Below are positions 45,301 through 54,724 of a stretch of DNA of 64,000 nt, piece by piece. The stretch comes from an uncultured Flavobacteriales bacterium. GTDB lineage: Bacteria > Bacteroidota > Bacteroidia > Flavobacteriales > Crocinitomicaceae. Under the pieces are notes generated by a model. It was not told the DNA's origin, did not search any database, and was given only the letters and a program-made list of their open reading frames with translations. The translations under genes were made by a program, and so were the position numbers. The stretch lies in NCBI GenBank assembly GCA_946479985.1, contig CAMLIF010000006.1, positions 23,688 through 87,687 on the forward strand, in the 5' to 3' direction. Numbering within the stretch: position 1 is the first letter of the stretch; each line of letters opens with the position of its first letter.

Positions 45301-45734
45301 TCTACCCAATAACCCATTTGTTCGGTGAGTTTATTCCAAATATCCGTGTAGCGCATTACTGCTTCTCTACAGGCTTTGTTGTAATCTTCAACCGATATCT
45401 TTTTTCCGATATCTTCCTTGGTAATCCCCAATTCTTTCTCAACACCAAGCTCAACCGGCAAACCATGAGTATCCCATCCGGCCTTACGTTTTACCTGGTA
45501 ACCTTTCAATGTTTTATAACGACAGAAAATGTCTTTTATAGAACGAGCCATTACGTGGTGAATTCCCGGCAATCCGTTTGCAGATGGCGGTCCTTCAAAG
45601 AAAACATACGGTTCATTTCCCTCACGGCTAATAATGGATTCCTGGAAAATGTTTTCACTATTCCATTTATCCAATACCACTTTTGCTACGTTAGGCAAAT
45701 CTAAACCATTGTATTCCTTGTACTTGTTACTCAT
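42315..45734 (-). CDS. ileS: Isoleucyl-tRNA synthetase
   Basis: 1139 residues, class Ia synthetase. The HIGH motif is present as PGIHHVMARSIKD near residue 56; the KMSKS motif is KNGQKMSKRLGNAV. The WTTTPWTL editing-domain strand is at about 242. Size and motifs fit the IleS2-type (eukaryote-like) synthetases, whose family includes naturally mupirocin-tolerant members. A low-complexity GGSLSPFGGGAGGGQ run at residues ~218-232 looks like an inserted element in the CP1 editing domain start. The gene is monocistronic with a -7 element upstream. Confidence 0.96.
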   Translation of the reverse strand: MSNKYKEYNGLDLPNVAKVVLDKWNSENIFQESIISREGNEPYVFFEGPPSANGLPGIHHVMARSIKDIFCRYKTLKGYQVKRKAGWDTHGLPVELGVEKELGITKEDIGKKISVEDYNKACREAVMRYTDIWNKLTEQMGYWVDMNDPYITYEPKYMESVWWLLGRLYEKNLMYKGYTIQPYSPAAGTGLSSHELNQPGCYRNVKDTTVVAQFKIAGGSLSPFGGGAGGGQFPDNSFFLAWTTTPWTLSSNTALCVGPKIDYVLVSTFNQYTHEPIQVVLAKDLLSSHFGKGFVAVETEADLASYDQSGKNIPFTFLGECKGSELVGIRYEQLLPGVLPAEKPEEAFRVISGDFVTTSDGTGIVHIAPTFGADDAKVAAEAGVPAMLINDGNGNLVPLVDLQGKFRTEVAHWGGLYVKNEYYDEADMPEKSVDVLISIYLKEQNRAFKVEKYEHSYPHCWRTDKPVLYYPLDSWFIKVTDVKDRMIELNNTINWKPASTGTGRFGEWLKNANDWNLSRSRYWGIPIPIWSTEEGDERICISSVEQLKAECDKAVQAGVMSSNPLADFVPNDMSEENYAQIDLHKNYVDQITLVSSTGKPMQRESDLIDVWFDSGAMPYAQWHYPFENKELIDNRKAYPADFIAEGVDQTRGWFYTLHAIATMAFDSVAYKNVVSNGLVLDKNGQKMSKRLGNAVEPFETLAKYGPDATRWYMITNAQPWDNLKFDADGITEVQRKFFGTLYNTYSFFGLYANIDGFKYAEADVPHNERPEIDRWIISKLNTLIAQVDEAYATYEPTKAGRLIQEFVSDQLSNWYVRLCRRRFWKGDYTTDKISAYQTLYTCLESVAIMSAPIAPFYSDLLFSDLNAMSGKHDVKSVHLAYFPQSKSEFIDSDLEAQMEIAQNVSSLVLALRKKERIRVRQPLQKIMVPVLDDQFAKNIEHVKDLILSEVNVKELELLAHENNVFVKSIKANFKTIGPKYGKQMKSIAALVAGMDQHAIAEIESDKGWTGTVDGEAIELTLEDFEIRAEDIPGWLVASENGLTVALDSTISDELRQEGIARELVNRVQNLRKDSGLEITDKIILTISTSESIQKALANNQLYICEEVLANEIRFNDQVSNGTSTDIEAEGDTQIALEKA
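45042..45076 (-). repeat. C/G-run palindromic insert inside ileS
   Basis: The plus-strand text has CCTCCCCCTGCACCCCCTCC followed by AAAGGGGG. The perfect hairpin is CCCCCT (45055-45060)/AGGGGG (45065-45070) with a CCAA loop, next to a second CCTCCCCCT copy. The stretch is in frame and encodes the SLSPFGGGAGGG run of IleRS. Its composition is unlike the rest of the gene and resembles small GC-rich palindromic repeats between genes of this phylum. Confidence 0.6.
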
Positions 45735-45781
45735 TGCTATGCTTTTTCTGAGTTAAAAAATTGTGTTTCTGAAAACGACCA

Positions 45782-45789
45782 CAAAATTA
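45782..45789 (-). promoter_or_regulatory. -7 promoter element for ileS
   Basis: Minus-strand TAATTTTG matches TAnnTTTG, about 48 bp before the ileS start codon. No T-box-like leader is present. Confidence 0.45.
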
Positions 45790-45873
45790 ATAAAATTGGA
45801 GCGTTAGACCGCATTTCAACCAAGATTAGCAAAGGGAAAAATATATTCCGGCAGACAGCCAATTAAAAACAAC

Positions 45874-46485
45874 TTACCTTCCACTCCAGAACCATTCGAA
45901 ATTCCCTAAAGCTGAAATGATCCAACAGATCAGACAAACAAAACAAATTAATACCGCTATGGCTAAAATTGCTTCCATCACTAAACCAAAAGTGGGATAA
46001 ATGAAGTACAAAGCAAGAAGGGTTACAATCACAACAAAACCTATCCAGGTGCCCCAGTCAACATCCCAATCTCTTATCCCCGGACTTGACATTCGTTCTG
46101 TTTGATTTTTGAACTCTTTCACTTCAGTCATTTTCTGCTTGGTCTGCAAGGACGTCACAGGAATTGTTTTTTTCAAAAACGTTCTCGCGGGCTGAACGAC
46201 TTTATTTCCAAAAGAATGTTTCTCTTGTTTCGAGACAACTTTCTCCAGTGGCTCTGTAGTTTCAATTTTGCCGATGATGACCGAATCGGCAACCAAAAAA
46301 GATTTTCCAGCACCAATTTCAGGTTTAATATCTGTAGCAAATTTAGATTGTGCTTCCGGATCAGTTTTTACTGATTTGTATTTCGAGTGAAAATCCATAG
46401 AATACCCTCCTGTGTACAAACGTTTTTGAATGGTACAAGATCCAAGGGCAAGGATCAATATGGTAAGGGTAACTAGTTTTTTCAT
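45874..46485 (-). CDS. Lipoprotein with C-terminal membrane segments
   Basis: 203 residues. The N-terminal lipobox ends LALGSC. Directly after it comes TIQKRLYTGGYSMDFH, a short motif that I recall from several small lipoproteins in Bacteroidota (unverified). The middle is Lys/Glu-rich. Two hydrophobic segments lie near the C terminus (WIGFVVIVTLLALYFIYPTF and AILAIAVLICFVCLICWII), ending in FWSGR. A lipidated, membrane-spanning protein of unknown role; possibly a stress-envelope protein. Confidence 0.62.
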   Translation of the reverse strand: MKKLVTLTILILALGSCTIQKRLYTGGYSMDFHSKYKSVKTDPEAQSKFATDIKPEIGAGKSFLVADSVIIGKIETTEPLEKVVSKQEKHSFGNKVVQPARTFLKKTIPVTSLQTKQKMTEVKEFKNQTERMSSPGIRDWDVDWGTWIGFVVIVTLLALYFIYPTFGLVMEAILAIAVLICFVCLICWIISALGNFEWFWSGR

Positions 46486-46628
46486 GGCTTTGAATTTTGA
46501 AGTAAATCTAGTTTGGGGGTTGAGATATTCCGTAGCGGGAAAAGCAATTCGAAAAAGCTGTGTTGCGATTTTCCGTACCTGGTAACGGAGAAAATTTCAA
46601 CTAATTTCAATTCTCGCGCCGGTTGGAA

Positions 46629-46659
46629 CTTGTTGCAGTAAGGTGAAAATGTATCTTTG
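46629..46659 (+). promoter_or_regulatory. Complete Bacteroidota promoter for the acyl-CoA carboxylase gene
   Basis: -33-like CTTG at 46629-46632, 19 bp, then -7 TATCTTTG at 46652-46659, matching TTG-N19-TAnnTTTG. Initiation near 46666 would give a leader of about 15 nt before ATG 46681. An in-frame upstream start at 46657 would overlap the promoter and is rejected. Confidence 0.65.
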
Positions 46660-46680
46660 TTGTTCCGAAAAGAAAAAATC

Positions 46681-48225
46681 ATGAAAGACCGTTCAAAAGA
46701 ATTAGTAGAAAAACGAGTTGCAGCGCATGTTGGTGGTGGTCAAGCGAGAATTGACAAACAACACCAGCAAGGAAAATTGACAGCCAGGGAGCGCGTTACT
46801 TTACTTTTGGACGACGGTTCTTTTAATGAAATCGGGATGTTTGTTGAACACAGGGCAACTTCTTTTGGGCTGGAGAAATTAAAAAGTCCTGGTGATGGAG
46901 TTGTAACCGGCTATGGAACTATCCACGGAAGAACAGTTTACGTTTTCTCACAGGATTTTACCGTTTTAGGAGGGTCACTTTCCGAAACGCACGCCGCTAA
47001 AATTTGTAAGATTTTAGATCTTGCAATGAAAAACGGCGCACCCGTAATTGGTTTGAATGATTCGGGTGGCGCACGTATCCAGGAAGGTGTTGTTTCACTT
47101 GCCGGTTATGCCGATATTTTCTTCAGAAATACACGTGCAAGCGGAGTTGTGCCGCAAATCTCAGTGATTATGGGGCCTTGTGCCGGTGGTGCGGTTTACA
47201 GTCCGGCGCTGACAGATTTTGTTTTCATGGTGGAAGACACTTCGTACATGTTTGTGACAGGACCGAATGTTGTAAAAACCGTGACGCATGAAGAAGTTAC
47301 TTCAGAAGATTTGGGTGGAGCAAAAGCACACGCAGAAAAATCGGGAGTTACACATTTCACCGCTGCAAATGATGTGGAATGTTTGAGAAGAGTGCGCGAA
47401 CTGATCACTTTCGTACCCCAGAACTCCATGGAATTGGCTCCGCAATCATCAATGGCACCATTTTCTTCCGACAAATTACACAAGATAAAAAATATTGTTC
47501 CGGACAATTCAAACTTCCCGTACGACATTCGCGAAGTAATAGATTGTATTATCGACGATGAGTCTTTCATGGAGGTTCAGCAGGATTTTGCTACAAACAT
47601 TGTTGTCGGATTTGCGCGCCTGGATGGAAGATCAGTTGGAATTATTGCCAATCAGCCTTCGGCAATGGCAGGAGTTTTAGATATTGATGCTTCCAGAAAA
47701 GGAGCACGTTTTGTGCGCTTCTGTGATTCATTCAATATTCCGCTTTTAGTGTTGGAAGATGTTCCGGGATTCTTACCGGGAACGGATCAGGAATGGCGCG
47801 GAATTATCACTCACGGAGCAAAATTATTGTATGCTTTTTCCGAAGCTACGGTTCCGAGAATTACCGTAATTACACGTAAAGCATACGGTGGCGCCTTCGA
47901 TGTAATGAACTCCAAGAACATTGGTGCCGATATCAACTTCGCGTGGCCGACAGCAGAAATTGCTGTTATGGGGGCGAAAGGTGCTGCAGAAATTATTTTC
48001 AAATCAGAAATTGCCTCGGCTGAAGACAAAGAAGCGAAATGGAAGGAAAAAGAAGCAGAGTATGCTGAAATGTTCGCGAATCCCTATCGTGCAGCAGAAC
48101 GCGGAATTGTTGACGACGTAATTCTACCCGAAGAAACCCGCGAAAAGCTGATCAAAGCATTTAAGATGCTGGAGAACAAAAGCGAATCGTTGCCGAAGAA
48201 GAAACACGGGAATATCCCACTTTAA
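46681..48225 (+). CDS. pccB: Acyl-CoA carboxylase, carboxyltransferase beta subunit (propionyl-CoA type)
   Basis: 514 residues. The two crotonase-like halves carry the [14 protein letters not shown] and [16 protein letters not shown] oxyanion/acyl-CoA blocks and, in the C-terminal half, [16 protein letters not shown] and [16 protein letters not shown]. It transfers carboxyl from biotin to an acyl-CoA, most likely propionyl-CoA. Biotin carboxylase and biotin carrier are not adjacent, which is usual for some Bacteroidota. It fits the methylmalonyl-CoA epimerase at 24150. Methylmalonyl-CoA decarboxylase is the alternative. Confidence 0.9.
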   Translation: MKDRSKELVEKRVAAHVGGGQARIDKQHQQGKLTARERVTLLLDDGSFNEIGMFVEHRATSFGLEKLKSPGDGVVTGYGTIHGRTVYVFSQDFTVLGGSLSETHAAKICKILDLAMKNGAPVIGLNDSGGARIQEGVVSLAGYADIFFRNTRASGVVPQISVIMGPCAGGAVYSPALTDFVFMVEDTSYMFVTGPNVVKTVTHEEVTSEDLGGAKAHAEKSGVTHFTAANDVECLRRVRELITFVPQNSMELAPQSSMAPFSSDKLHKIKNIVPDNSNFPYDIREVIDCIIDDESFMEVQQDFATNIVVGFARLDGRSVGIIANQPSAMAGVLDIDASRKGARFVRFCDSFNIPLLVLEDVPGFLPGTDQEWRGIITHGAKLLYAFSEATVPRITVITRKAYGGAFDVMNSKNIGADINFAWPTAEIAVMGAKGAAEIIFKSEIASAEDKEAKWKEKEAEYAEMFANPYRAAERGIVDDVILPEETREKLIKAFKMLENKSESLPKKKHGNIPL

Positions 48226-48308
48226 AATTGAGAATTGAAAAGAAGAGAAAACGTTAGCTTTCGATTAGCGCAGTCTATAAGACTTTCAACTTTATAAAAA
48301 ATGCTAAT

Positions 48309-49517
48309 ATGAGCCTATCTAAAATCATTATTGCTTCGGTTCTTTTGCTTTCTTACCAGCAAAATGTTTTCGCTCAACTCATCCCTTTTTGTGAGAAGTC
48401 CAAATGGGGATTTGCAAATACCGATGGCAAAATAGTTCTCCCCTGTTCTTACGATTCGGTTGAGTTTTTCTCGAATGACAATTTGGCCAAGGTAAAAAAA
48501 ACCGGAAAATTCGGATATATCAATAAACAGGGAACCATAGTGGTTCCTATTGAGTATGATTATTGCAGTAGAATCTATGAATTTTACCGTCAGGAATATT
48601 CTATAGGAATAAAACCAAATGCCACAATCAATTTAAACACAGATTTTGACTGGCCAGATGCGGAATCCGGTGATAACCGATATGTTGCTTCAAAGAATAT
48701 GAAGTATGGCGTACTCGGTCTGGTTGAAGGAAAACCGAAAGCAATTATTGCTTTTAACTATAGTGCCATACAATTCGATCCGGCTAAAAAAATATTCTAC
48801 TGTTCGAATGGAACGTCAATTACCTATTTTACAAAGGCCGGAGTTCAAATAAACAAGGATCAAGTTGATAAGACAGAAGCTTTTGAAATGTATGGCCCCG
48901 ATTTCGCTGAAGACATATTACCGGAGGTAATCAAAGTCAACGGCAAGTTCGGTGTGGTGAAACAAACGAGTTCTTATGGTGGGAAGAAAAATTATGACAC
49001 ACTTGTGCCCGCTATTTACGACTCCATTATTATGGACAAAAAAGTAGAGGGATTTGGCTTCAACGAAGAGCTGTTTGCAGTCAAAAAAAATGGCAAGTGG
49101 GGAGCTTTCGACAATAAGCACAAGTTGATCCTACCAATTGAATACGATAACATCAACTATGATTTGAGTAAATACTACAAGCATTGGTTAGATTACACCA
49201 GAACATTTTATGTTGAACAAAACGGAAAATGGGGTGCTTTGGGGAAACAAGAAAAATCCAACAAGTTAACAGAACTTCTTCCGTTTGAATATGATGGATT
49301 TAATAGCATTTACTATTCGTACATTTCCCTGGAAAAATCCGGAAAATTTGAAGTCTACAATACAAGCGAAAACAGAATCATTACAAAGAAAAGTTACCCG
49401 GCTATCAGTAAATACGAATACGAATCTGTCGGCCCATTTGAACTTTTCCAGGTAACCAATCAAACTGGTCAAACAGTATTTGTAGGTGAAAACGGCGTTG
49501 AGTTTTTCACAGATTAA
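48309..49517 (+). CDS. Secreted WG (KWG)-repeat protein
   Basis: 402 residues with a signal peptide ending FAQ. The protein is a series of WG repeats with the pattern KWGFxNxxGKIVxPxxYD (KSKWGFANTDGKIVLPCSYDS, GKFGYINKQGTIVVPIEYDY, GKFGVVKQ, GKWGAFDNKHKLILPIEYDN, GKWGALG), which form beta-hairpin propeller-like folds. No enzymatic motif. Inverted copies of GAGAATTGAAAA lie on both sides of the gene (48230-48241 and 49547-49558). Confidence 0.8.
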   Translation: MSLSKIIIASVLLLSYQQNVFAQLIPFCEKSKWGFANTDGKIVLPCSYDSVEFFSNDNLAKVKKTGKFGYINKQGTIVVPIEYDYCSRIYEFYRQEYSIGIKPNATINLNTDFDWPDAESGDNRYVASKNMKYGVLGLVEGKPKAIIAFNYSAIQFDPAKKIFYCSNGTSITYFTKAGVQINKDQVDKTEAFEMYGPDFAEDILPEVIKVNGKFGVVKQTSSYGGKKNYDTLVPAIYDSIIMDKKVEGFGFNEELFAVKKNGKWGAFDNKHKLILPIEYDNINYDLSKYYKHWLDYTRTFYVEQNGKWGALGKQEKSNKLTELLPFEYDGFNSIYYSYISLEKSGKFEVYNTSENRIITKKSYPAISKYEYESVGPFELFQVTNQTGQTVFVGENGVEFFTD

Positions 49518-49557
49518 CGATTTTCAGAAATTCGGCTCGCTTTCAATTTTCAATTCT

Positions 49558-51282
49558 CTAAACCGTTTCCCGAATATCTCTCACCTGTAATTGCAGCGTA
49601 GTCCTGTCATTCCAGGTATTTGTCTCCAGCGTAAAAACACAATCGAACGCGCAACCTTCGGCTACCAGATGTTCTTTGTCGGCCATATTGAAGCCAATTC
49701 CTGAAATGGAAATGCCGGAACGTGTATCTATGAGATCTACTTTCAGGTGTGCTTCCTTCAGAATTCGATATGATTTAGCATAAACCGACTTAATGATAAA
49801 AACCGGCTGCTGATTTTGCGGACCAAAAGGTTCCATCTGATCCTGCATCTTGACAATTCTCGGAACCTGGAAAATGGATTCCCCTGCTAGGAACAAATCG
49901 GAAAAAGCAACTTCGTGATCTATGATTAGTTCTTCCACTTCAAAATCACGTGTCATACGCTCAGAAACTTCCTTCTCGAAAGCATCTCTGAACGCAGGTA
50001 AATTAGCAGGATCTAACGTCAGGCCCGCTGCATGCTGATGCCCGCCAAATTTTTCCAACAAATGTTCACAAGCCAAAATGGCCTCGTAGACGTTGAAATC
50101 ACCGGCTGTACGTGCACTTCCGGTAATTTTCCCATGGCTTTCGGTCAGCACGATCGTTGGGCGGTAATGATGCTCAATTAAACGGGAAGCGACAATTCCC
50201 ACAACGCCTTTATGCCAGTCTTCTTTGTAAACCACCGTCGATTTTTTGGTTTCAAAATCCAGTTCGCCGGTTACCAGTTCCAAAGCTTCCTGAGTAATTG
50301 TAGAATCCAGCTCGCGGCGTTCTTTGTTGTAATTGTCTATTTCCTCTGAAATCTCTTTTGCCAGTTTTTTATTATCGACGATCAGAAGCTCTACCGACCG
50401 GCATCCTGTTTTCAGTCTACCGGCTGCATTAATACGCGGAGCAATCGTAAAAACAACAGAAGTCAGCGTTAACGGAAATGATTTCCCGGCCACTTCAACC
50501 AACGCTTCAATTCCAACGCGCGGATTTTCATTCATCAGTTTCAATCCATATTTACAAATTGCCCTGTTCTCGCCTGTAACCGGCACAATATCCGCTCCAA
50601 TGGCAATCATCACCAGATCTAAATAAGGAAGTAATTTCTCACGCCCCCATTGCTTCGATTCAAATAAACCTTCGAGGAGTTTATACCCAACCCCGCATCC
50701 GCACAAATCTTTATATGGGTAGCCGCAGTCTACTTGTTTCGGATCCAAAATAATTGCATCCGGAAGTATTTCACCTGGAGTATGATGATCACACACAATT
50801 ACATCCAAGCCTAAGTCTCTTGCATAGGCAATATTGGCAACTTCTTTGATTCCGCAATCGAGTGTAATTAGTAAATTGATTCCCAAACTTGCAGCATGTT
50901 CAACACCTTGCCGCGACAAACCGTAACCTTCGTCATATCTGTCAGGAATGTAATAGGCAACATCCGCAAATTCACCCAAAACACTATACATTAATGCTAC
51001 GGAGGTTGTTCCATCCACATCATAATCTCCGTAAACCATGATTTTTTCATTCTCGTCGATGGCTGTAACCAAACGTTCAACCGCCGTTTTCATGTTCAAC
51101 ATCAGAAAAGGATCGTGAAGCCCTGAGATTTCCGGATTAAAATATGAACGAATTTCGGCAGCAGTTGTAAGACCTTTCTGCAAAAGCATGGCTGACATGA
51201 GGTCGCTGATTTTAAGTTCTTGTTGGATCTGTTCGATTTGACTAGATTCGGGTGATGTTTTAATAAACCAGCGTTTTTGCAT
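49558..51282 (-). CDS. recJ: Single-stranded-DNA-specific exonuclease RecJ
   Basis: 574 residues. DHH phosphoesterase motifs: YGDYDVDGTTSVALMY, LITLDCGI, VCDHHTPG, and the DHHA1 substrate domain with GSARTAGDFNVYEAI and the GGHQHAAGL block. A C-terminal OB-like domain follows. It degrades single-stranded DNA 5' to 3' in recombination repair and mismatch repair in the cytosol. Gene is divergent from a small secreted-protein gene over about 25 bp. Confidence 0.96.
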   Translation of the reverse strand: MQKRWFIKTSPESSQIEQIQQELKISDLMSAMLLQKGLTTAAEIRSYFNPEISGLHDPFLMLNMKTAVERLVTAIDENEKIMVYGDYDVDGTTSVALMYSVLGEFADVAYYIPDRYDEGYGLSRQGVEHAASLGINLLITLDCGIKEVANIAYARDLGLDVIVCDHHTPGEILPDAIILDPKQVDCGYPYKDLCGCGVGYKLLEGLFESKQWGREKLLPYLDLVMIAIGADIVPVTGENRAICKYGLKLMNENPRVGIEALVEVAGKSFPLTLTSVVFTIAPRINAAGRLKTGCRSVELLIVDNKKLAKEISEEIDNYNKERRELDSTITQEALELVTGELDFETKKSTVVYKEDWHKGVVGIVASRLIEHHYRPTIVLTESHGKITGSARTAGDFNVYEAILACEHLLEKFGGHQHAAGLTLDPANLPAFRDAFEKEVSERMTRDFEVEELIIDHEVAFSDLFLAGESIFQVPRIVKMQDQMEPFGPQNQQPVFIIKSVYAKSYRILKEAHLKVDLIDTRSGISISGIGFNMADKEHLVAEGCAFDCVFTLETNTWNDRTTLQLQVRDIRETV

Positions 51283-51307
51283 ATTTTTCCGTTTTCTAAT
51301 ATAAGTT

Positions 51308-51958
51308 ATGAAAAAAGTTCTTTTAGTTATCGCATTTTTTTATTCGTTTTTTGCGAATGCTCAAAAAATGATACAATTTTCCGATCCTCAGCCATCCGGT
51401 TCTACCTCCACTTCTGTGTGTGATGAAAGCTGCTTTGGCAGATACAAAGATGCAAATAGCGGAGCAACATACGTGATTGATGAAAAGGGAATTTCAATAG
51501 AAACCATTGTAATTAGTTTTGTAACCCGGGCTCAAATCCGTGAATCTTCAAAATTAAAAATCAGTGGAAACTACCTGCACGGAATCAAGGGCAAAGATTC
51601 TGTAATTTGTGTTGAAGACGGAGACCGTGTTTATTATGGTGTGCCTCAGCAAATGGTAATCATTGGAAGCGGAAACGCCAATAGTTTGAACCGTATTGAT
51701 GCAAAGAAATACATCATCAATTTTCATGAAGGAAGTTATTTCGAACCTAGTTTACTTACTTTCGATTCTAAGGGAATCCGGATTGTTCACGCTGACATGA
51801 GTTATACTCCTATCTTTTCAAGATACCTGCAGGTTGCAACCATTACACGCTACGGAGAAAACGTTGCAGTTATTGCTCCTACAAAAGATCAATGGACGGG
51901 ACTGGAAACCATTTTATTTACGGCTGATGCTATTATTTATCTGAAAGAAAAAATATGA
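51308..51958 (+). CDS. Secreted protein of unknown function
   Basis: 216 residues with a signal peptide (KKVLLVIAFFYSFFANAQ). The mature part has a CDESCFGRYKD block with two Cys near the start and alternating beta strands (YVIDEKGISIETIVISF, DRVYYGVPQQMVIIG, KYIINFHEG). No domain is recognised. Its stop overlaps the next gene's start (ATGA), so the two are coupled. Confidence 0.6.
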   Translation: MKKVLLVIAFFYSFFANAQKMIQFSDPQPSGSTSTSVCDESCFGRYKDANSGATYVIDEKGISIETIVISFVTRAQIRESSKLKISGNYLHGIKGKDSVICVEDGDRVYYGVPQQMVIIGSGNANSLNRIDAKKYIINFHEGSYFEPSLLTFDSKGIRIVHADMSYTPIFSRYLQVATITRYGENVAVIAPTKDQWTGLETILFTADAIIYLKEKI

Positions 51959-52341
51959 GTTTAAATCTGAATCCGGAAGTGAGTATGTTGGTTGCAACAA
52001 TCCGGCATCCAATGGAAAACACAATCACTGAACTGCGCGAATTCATACTGGATATGGATCCTGAACTTATGGAAACCATTAAATGGAACGGGCCCAACTT
52101 TGTATTCCGGCATGAGGACAGAATAACACTGCGTGTTCAATCAACGAAATTAATTCAGATTATTTTACACTGCGGTGCAAAAAAACTCTTGTTAGACAAA
52201 CCACTGATCTCCGATGAAAGCCCGTTGCTGGAATGGAAATCGTACGACAGAGCCGTTATTACCTTTAAAACTCCCGGCGATTTTGACGAATGCAAACCGG
52301 ATTTAAAAAAAATCCTGGCGAAATGGTTGACTAAAGGATAA
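51955..52341 (+). CDS. DUF1801 (YdhG-like) protein
   Basis: 128 residues, cytosolic. The DUF1801 fold shows in NTITELREFILDMDPELMETIKWNGPNFVF and DRITLRVQSTKLIQIILHCGAK, ending in a helix with KPDLKKILAKWLTKG. Members are small and their function is largely unknown, though some are called iron-chaperone-like. It overlaps the upstream gene by 4 bp and is convergent with the Wzc-like gene. Confidence 0.8.
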   Translation: MSLNLNPEVSMLVATIRHPMENTITELREFILDMDPELMETIKWNGPNFVFRHEDRITLRVQSTKLIQIILHCGAKKLLLDKPLISDESPLLEWKSYDRAVITFKTPGDFDECKPDLKKILAKWLTKG

Positions 52342-52357
52342 TCGTACGAAGATCCGG

Positions 52358-54724
52358 CTACTTTATGAAAAGCATTCGTTTCCACCATGTCTTTTTCTCA
52401 AATGCTTCACCATATCCGTAAGTATAAGACGTATTCTGTTTACTTACAGCATTCATAAGGATATACATATTCTTGAGCTTCTTCTTCTTTTGCATGTCTG
52501 CAATTTCATGGAGGAAGTCCTTCTCAACAAAGCCCGAACGAACCAGGTAAAGCGTGACATCTGCAAACCGGTTTGTGGTAAGCGCATCAGCAACCAAACC
52601 AACCGGAGCATTATCAAAAATGATATAATCGTATGTTTTACGAAGTTCACCCATCAGTTCATCAAACCGTTCGCTCATTAACAACTCACTTGGGTTAGGA
52701 GGAATGTCACCAGCTGTAATTACGTCGATCGAATAAGAACCCATAGTTCGCCCAACAACAATATCGTCAGCTGTCAATTCATTATTTGCCAGGTAATTAG
52801 ACAACCCGTATTTACTTTTGATATCAAGAATATCATGAACTTTCGGTTTTCGGAGATCCGTTACAATAAGCATTACTTTCTTACCGCTTGCCGCATAAAT
52901 AAACGCCAGGTTCACTGATGAAGATGATTTTCCTTCTCCTCCTATACTGGAGGTAACACTAATGACTTTAGCATCAGTTCTGTTTTTCGGGAAAATAAAC
53001 GACAGATTGGCTCTCAGTGCCCTGAACGATTCAGCAATACCCGATTGCGGATAGTTCGGAATCAGTAATTCATCCGTTTTCTTCGTTTCGGGAATCTCAC
53101 CTAAAACAGTTAAACCGGTTTTCTCGAAATCAGCACCCGATTTGATCTTGTTATCAAACAAGTCTTTTGCATAAATAATGGAAATCGGGATAATTATTCC
53201 CAGGAAAAATGCAATGAGATATATGACCGATTTCTTCGGTGAAACCGGTACTCCGCTGCTATAAGCCGTATCAATTATTCTTGTATTGGCAACTGTTGCG
53301 GCAAGAGAAATCTCGTTTTGCTCTCTCTTTTGGAGCAGGAAGAGGTACAGACTTTCTTTAATTTGCTGCTGACGGAGAATATCACGATATTCTCTTTCAA
53401 ACAAAGGAATATCCGAAATCTTTGATTGATAAAGCGCTTCTTCGCTTTTCAGTTTATTCAACTGCATTTGAGAAGAATTACGCATGTTTCGAAGACTGGT
53501 TTCCAACGATCCGCGTAAACTGGCCAACTGCGATTCAACGCGTGCAACACCGGGATGTTTTTCGCCGCTTGTTTCCCGTAATCGATTTCTTTCTAAAACC
53601 AGCGTATTGTACTGAGTAGTCATTTGCGTAACAGAAGGATCCTTAAAACCGAGATTTGCAGGTAAAAGCTGTTCATACCCGTTTTGTTCACTGATAACCT
53701 TATTCATAAAATCAGCCAGGTTCATCTCTATGCTGGTTTCTACCACTTTTTTCTCTATTTCCCCTTCTTTCCCAAGGTATGCCGCCGCATCAGAAGTTAC
53801 ATCAACCAAATGATGTTCCGATTTATAGCTTTCACCCTGCTTCTCAACATCCGTTAATTCAGCAGCAATGAATTTCATCCGTTCGTTGATAAAAGCAGTT
53901 GTGTTTTGAACTACCGCATTCTTATTACTGATGGCGTTCTCCTGGTGAACCGCTATCAACCGGTTTAAAATGGCGTTGTTCTTCTGTACATTATGTCCGC
54001 CTATCTTAAGTTCGAGCATATTTGCATCCTTACTAACGGCTTCTACCGTCAAATGGTTTCTTAGGTCGCCGGCAACCAAATCAATTGGCAATAAACTAAT
54101 ACGAATAGATTTTCCGACCCACCATCTGGAAAACTCAGGTGATTTCTCTACGATAAACTTTCCAATTGGCGAATTAATGACTGCACCATAGTTGAATGAG
54201 CCCACAAGCCCCACCCCTTCAGATATAGTATACTTTTCCGCGGAAGAAAGTGTTACATTAAATTCATACCTTTTGTGGAAAAAAGTACTGTCTGCATTAA
54301 CTGCACGAACCCTTACAGGGCAGTTGTTATAGAGTTCCGAACGAACAAACCCTGTTTTTGTGCCTAAATTCTCAAACTTCCAGTTCAAACGAAGATCACT
54401 AACAACCCGTTCCATGAGAGAACGTGATTTGTACAATTCCATTTCATCTTCAAGCACGCCACCTCCACTGGAAAGCCCGAGATCTTTCAGCATTCCTAAT
54501 TCTTCAGAAGCTGATCCCGGGTTTTCCTCTTCAATCAGAACAGTTGCCGAACTCTCATATTGCGGTGTGATATACCGAGCGTACAACCAGCTAATAACAA
54601 GGCATACTACTATGGAAACAACAATCCATCGCCAATGATGCATGTATTTCTGTACAAATTCACGGAATGATACAGATGTCTCATCGTTGTCATCCGATCG
54701 AAAAACTAATTCTTCCTGTTTCAT
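52358..54724 (-). CDS. Polysaccharide co-polymerase with tyrosine autokinase domain (Wzc-like)
   Basis: 788 residues. An N-terminal Wzz domain with first TM (WRWIVVSIVVCLVISWLYARY) near residue 33, a long periplasmic coiled coil, and a second TM at about 510 (VIYLIAFFLGIIIPISIIYA). The cytosolic kinase has Walker A SSIGGEGKSSSSVNLA, Walker A' VTDLRKP, and YDYIIFDNAP. The tail has clustered tyrosines (NTSYTYGYG) for autophosphorylation. It controls chain length and export of exopolysaccharide together with the Wza-like lipoprotein encoded next to it. Confidence 0.93.
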   Translation of the reverse strand: MKQEELVFRSDDNDETSVSFREFVQKYMHHWRWIVVSIVVCLVISWLYARYITPQYESSATVLIEEENPGSASEELGMLKDLGLSSGGGVLEDEMELYKSRSLMERVVSDLRLNWKFENLGTKTGFVRSELYNNCPVRVRAVNADSTFFHKRYEFNVTLSSAEKYTISEGVGLVGSFNYGAVINSPIGKFIVEKSPEFSRWWVGKSIRISLLPIDLVAGDLRNHLTVEAVSKDANMLELKIGGHNVQKNNAILNRLIAVHQENAISNKNAVVQNTTAFINERMKFIAAELTDVEKQGESYKSEHHLVDVTSDAAAYLGKEGEIEKKVVETSIEMNLADFMNKVISEQNGYEQLLPANLGFKDPSVTQMTTQYNTLVLERNRLRETSGEKHPGVARVESQLASLRGSLETSLRNMRNSSQMQLNKLKSEEALYQSKISDIPLFEREYRDILRQQQIKESLYLFLLQKREQNEISLAATVANTRIIDTAYSSGVPVSPKKSVIYLIAFFLGIIIPISIIYAKDLFDNKIKSGADFEKTGLTVLGEIPETKKTDELLIPNYPQSGIAESFRALRANLSFIFPKNRTDAKVISVTSSIGGEGKSSSSVNLAFIYAASGKKVMLIVTDLRKPKVHDILDIKSKYGLSNYLANNELTADDIVVGRTMGSYSIDVITAGDIPPNPSELLMSERFDELMGELRKTYDYIIFDNAPVGLVADALTTNRFADVTLYLVRSGFVEKDFLHEIADMQKKKKLKNMYILMNAVSKQNTSYTYGYGEAFEKKTWWKRMLFIK

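Noticed and set aside
42744..45704. Several open frames on the plus strand opposite ileS, up to 170 codons
   Set aside because: Cys/Phe/Ile-rich products mirror the antisense of ileS codons, without conserved motifs or starts. ileS fully explains the region.
45735..45873. Possible T-box or leader regulator upstream of ileS
   Set aside because: No specifier hairpin or TGGN-type antiterminator bulge is visible, and T-boxes are not expected in Bacteroidota.
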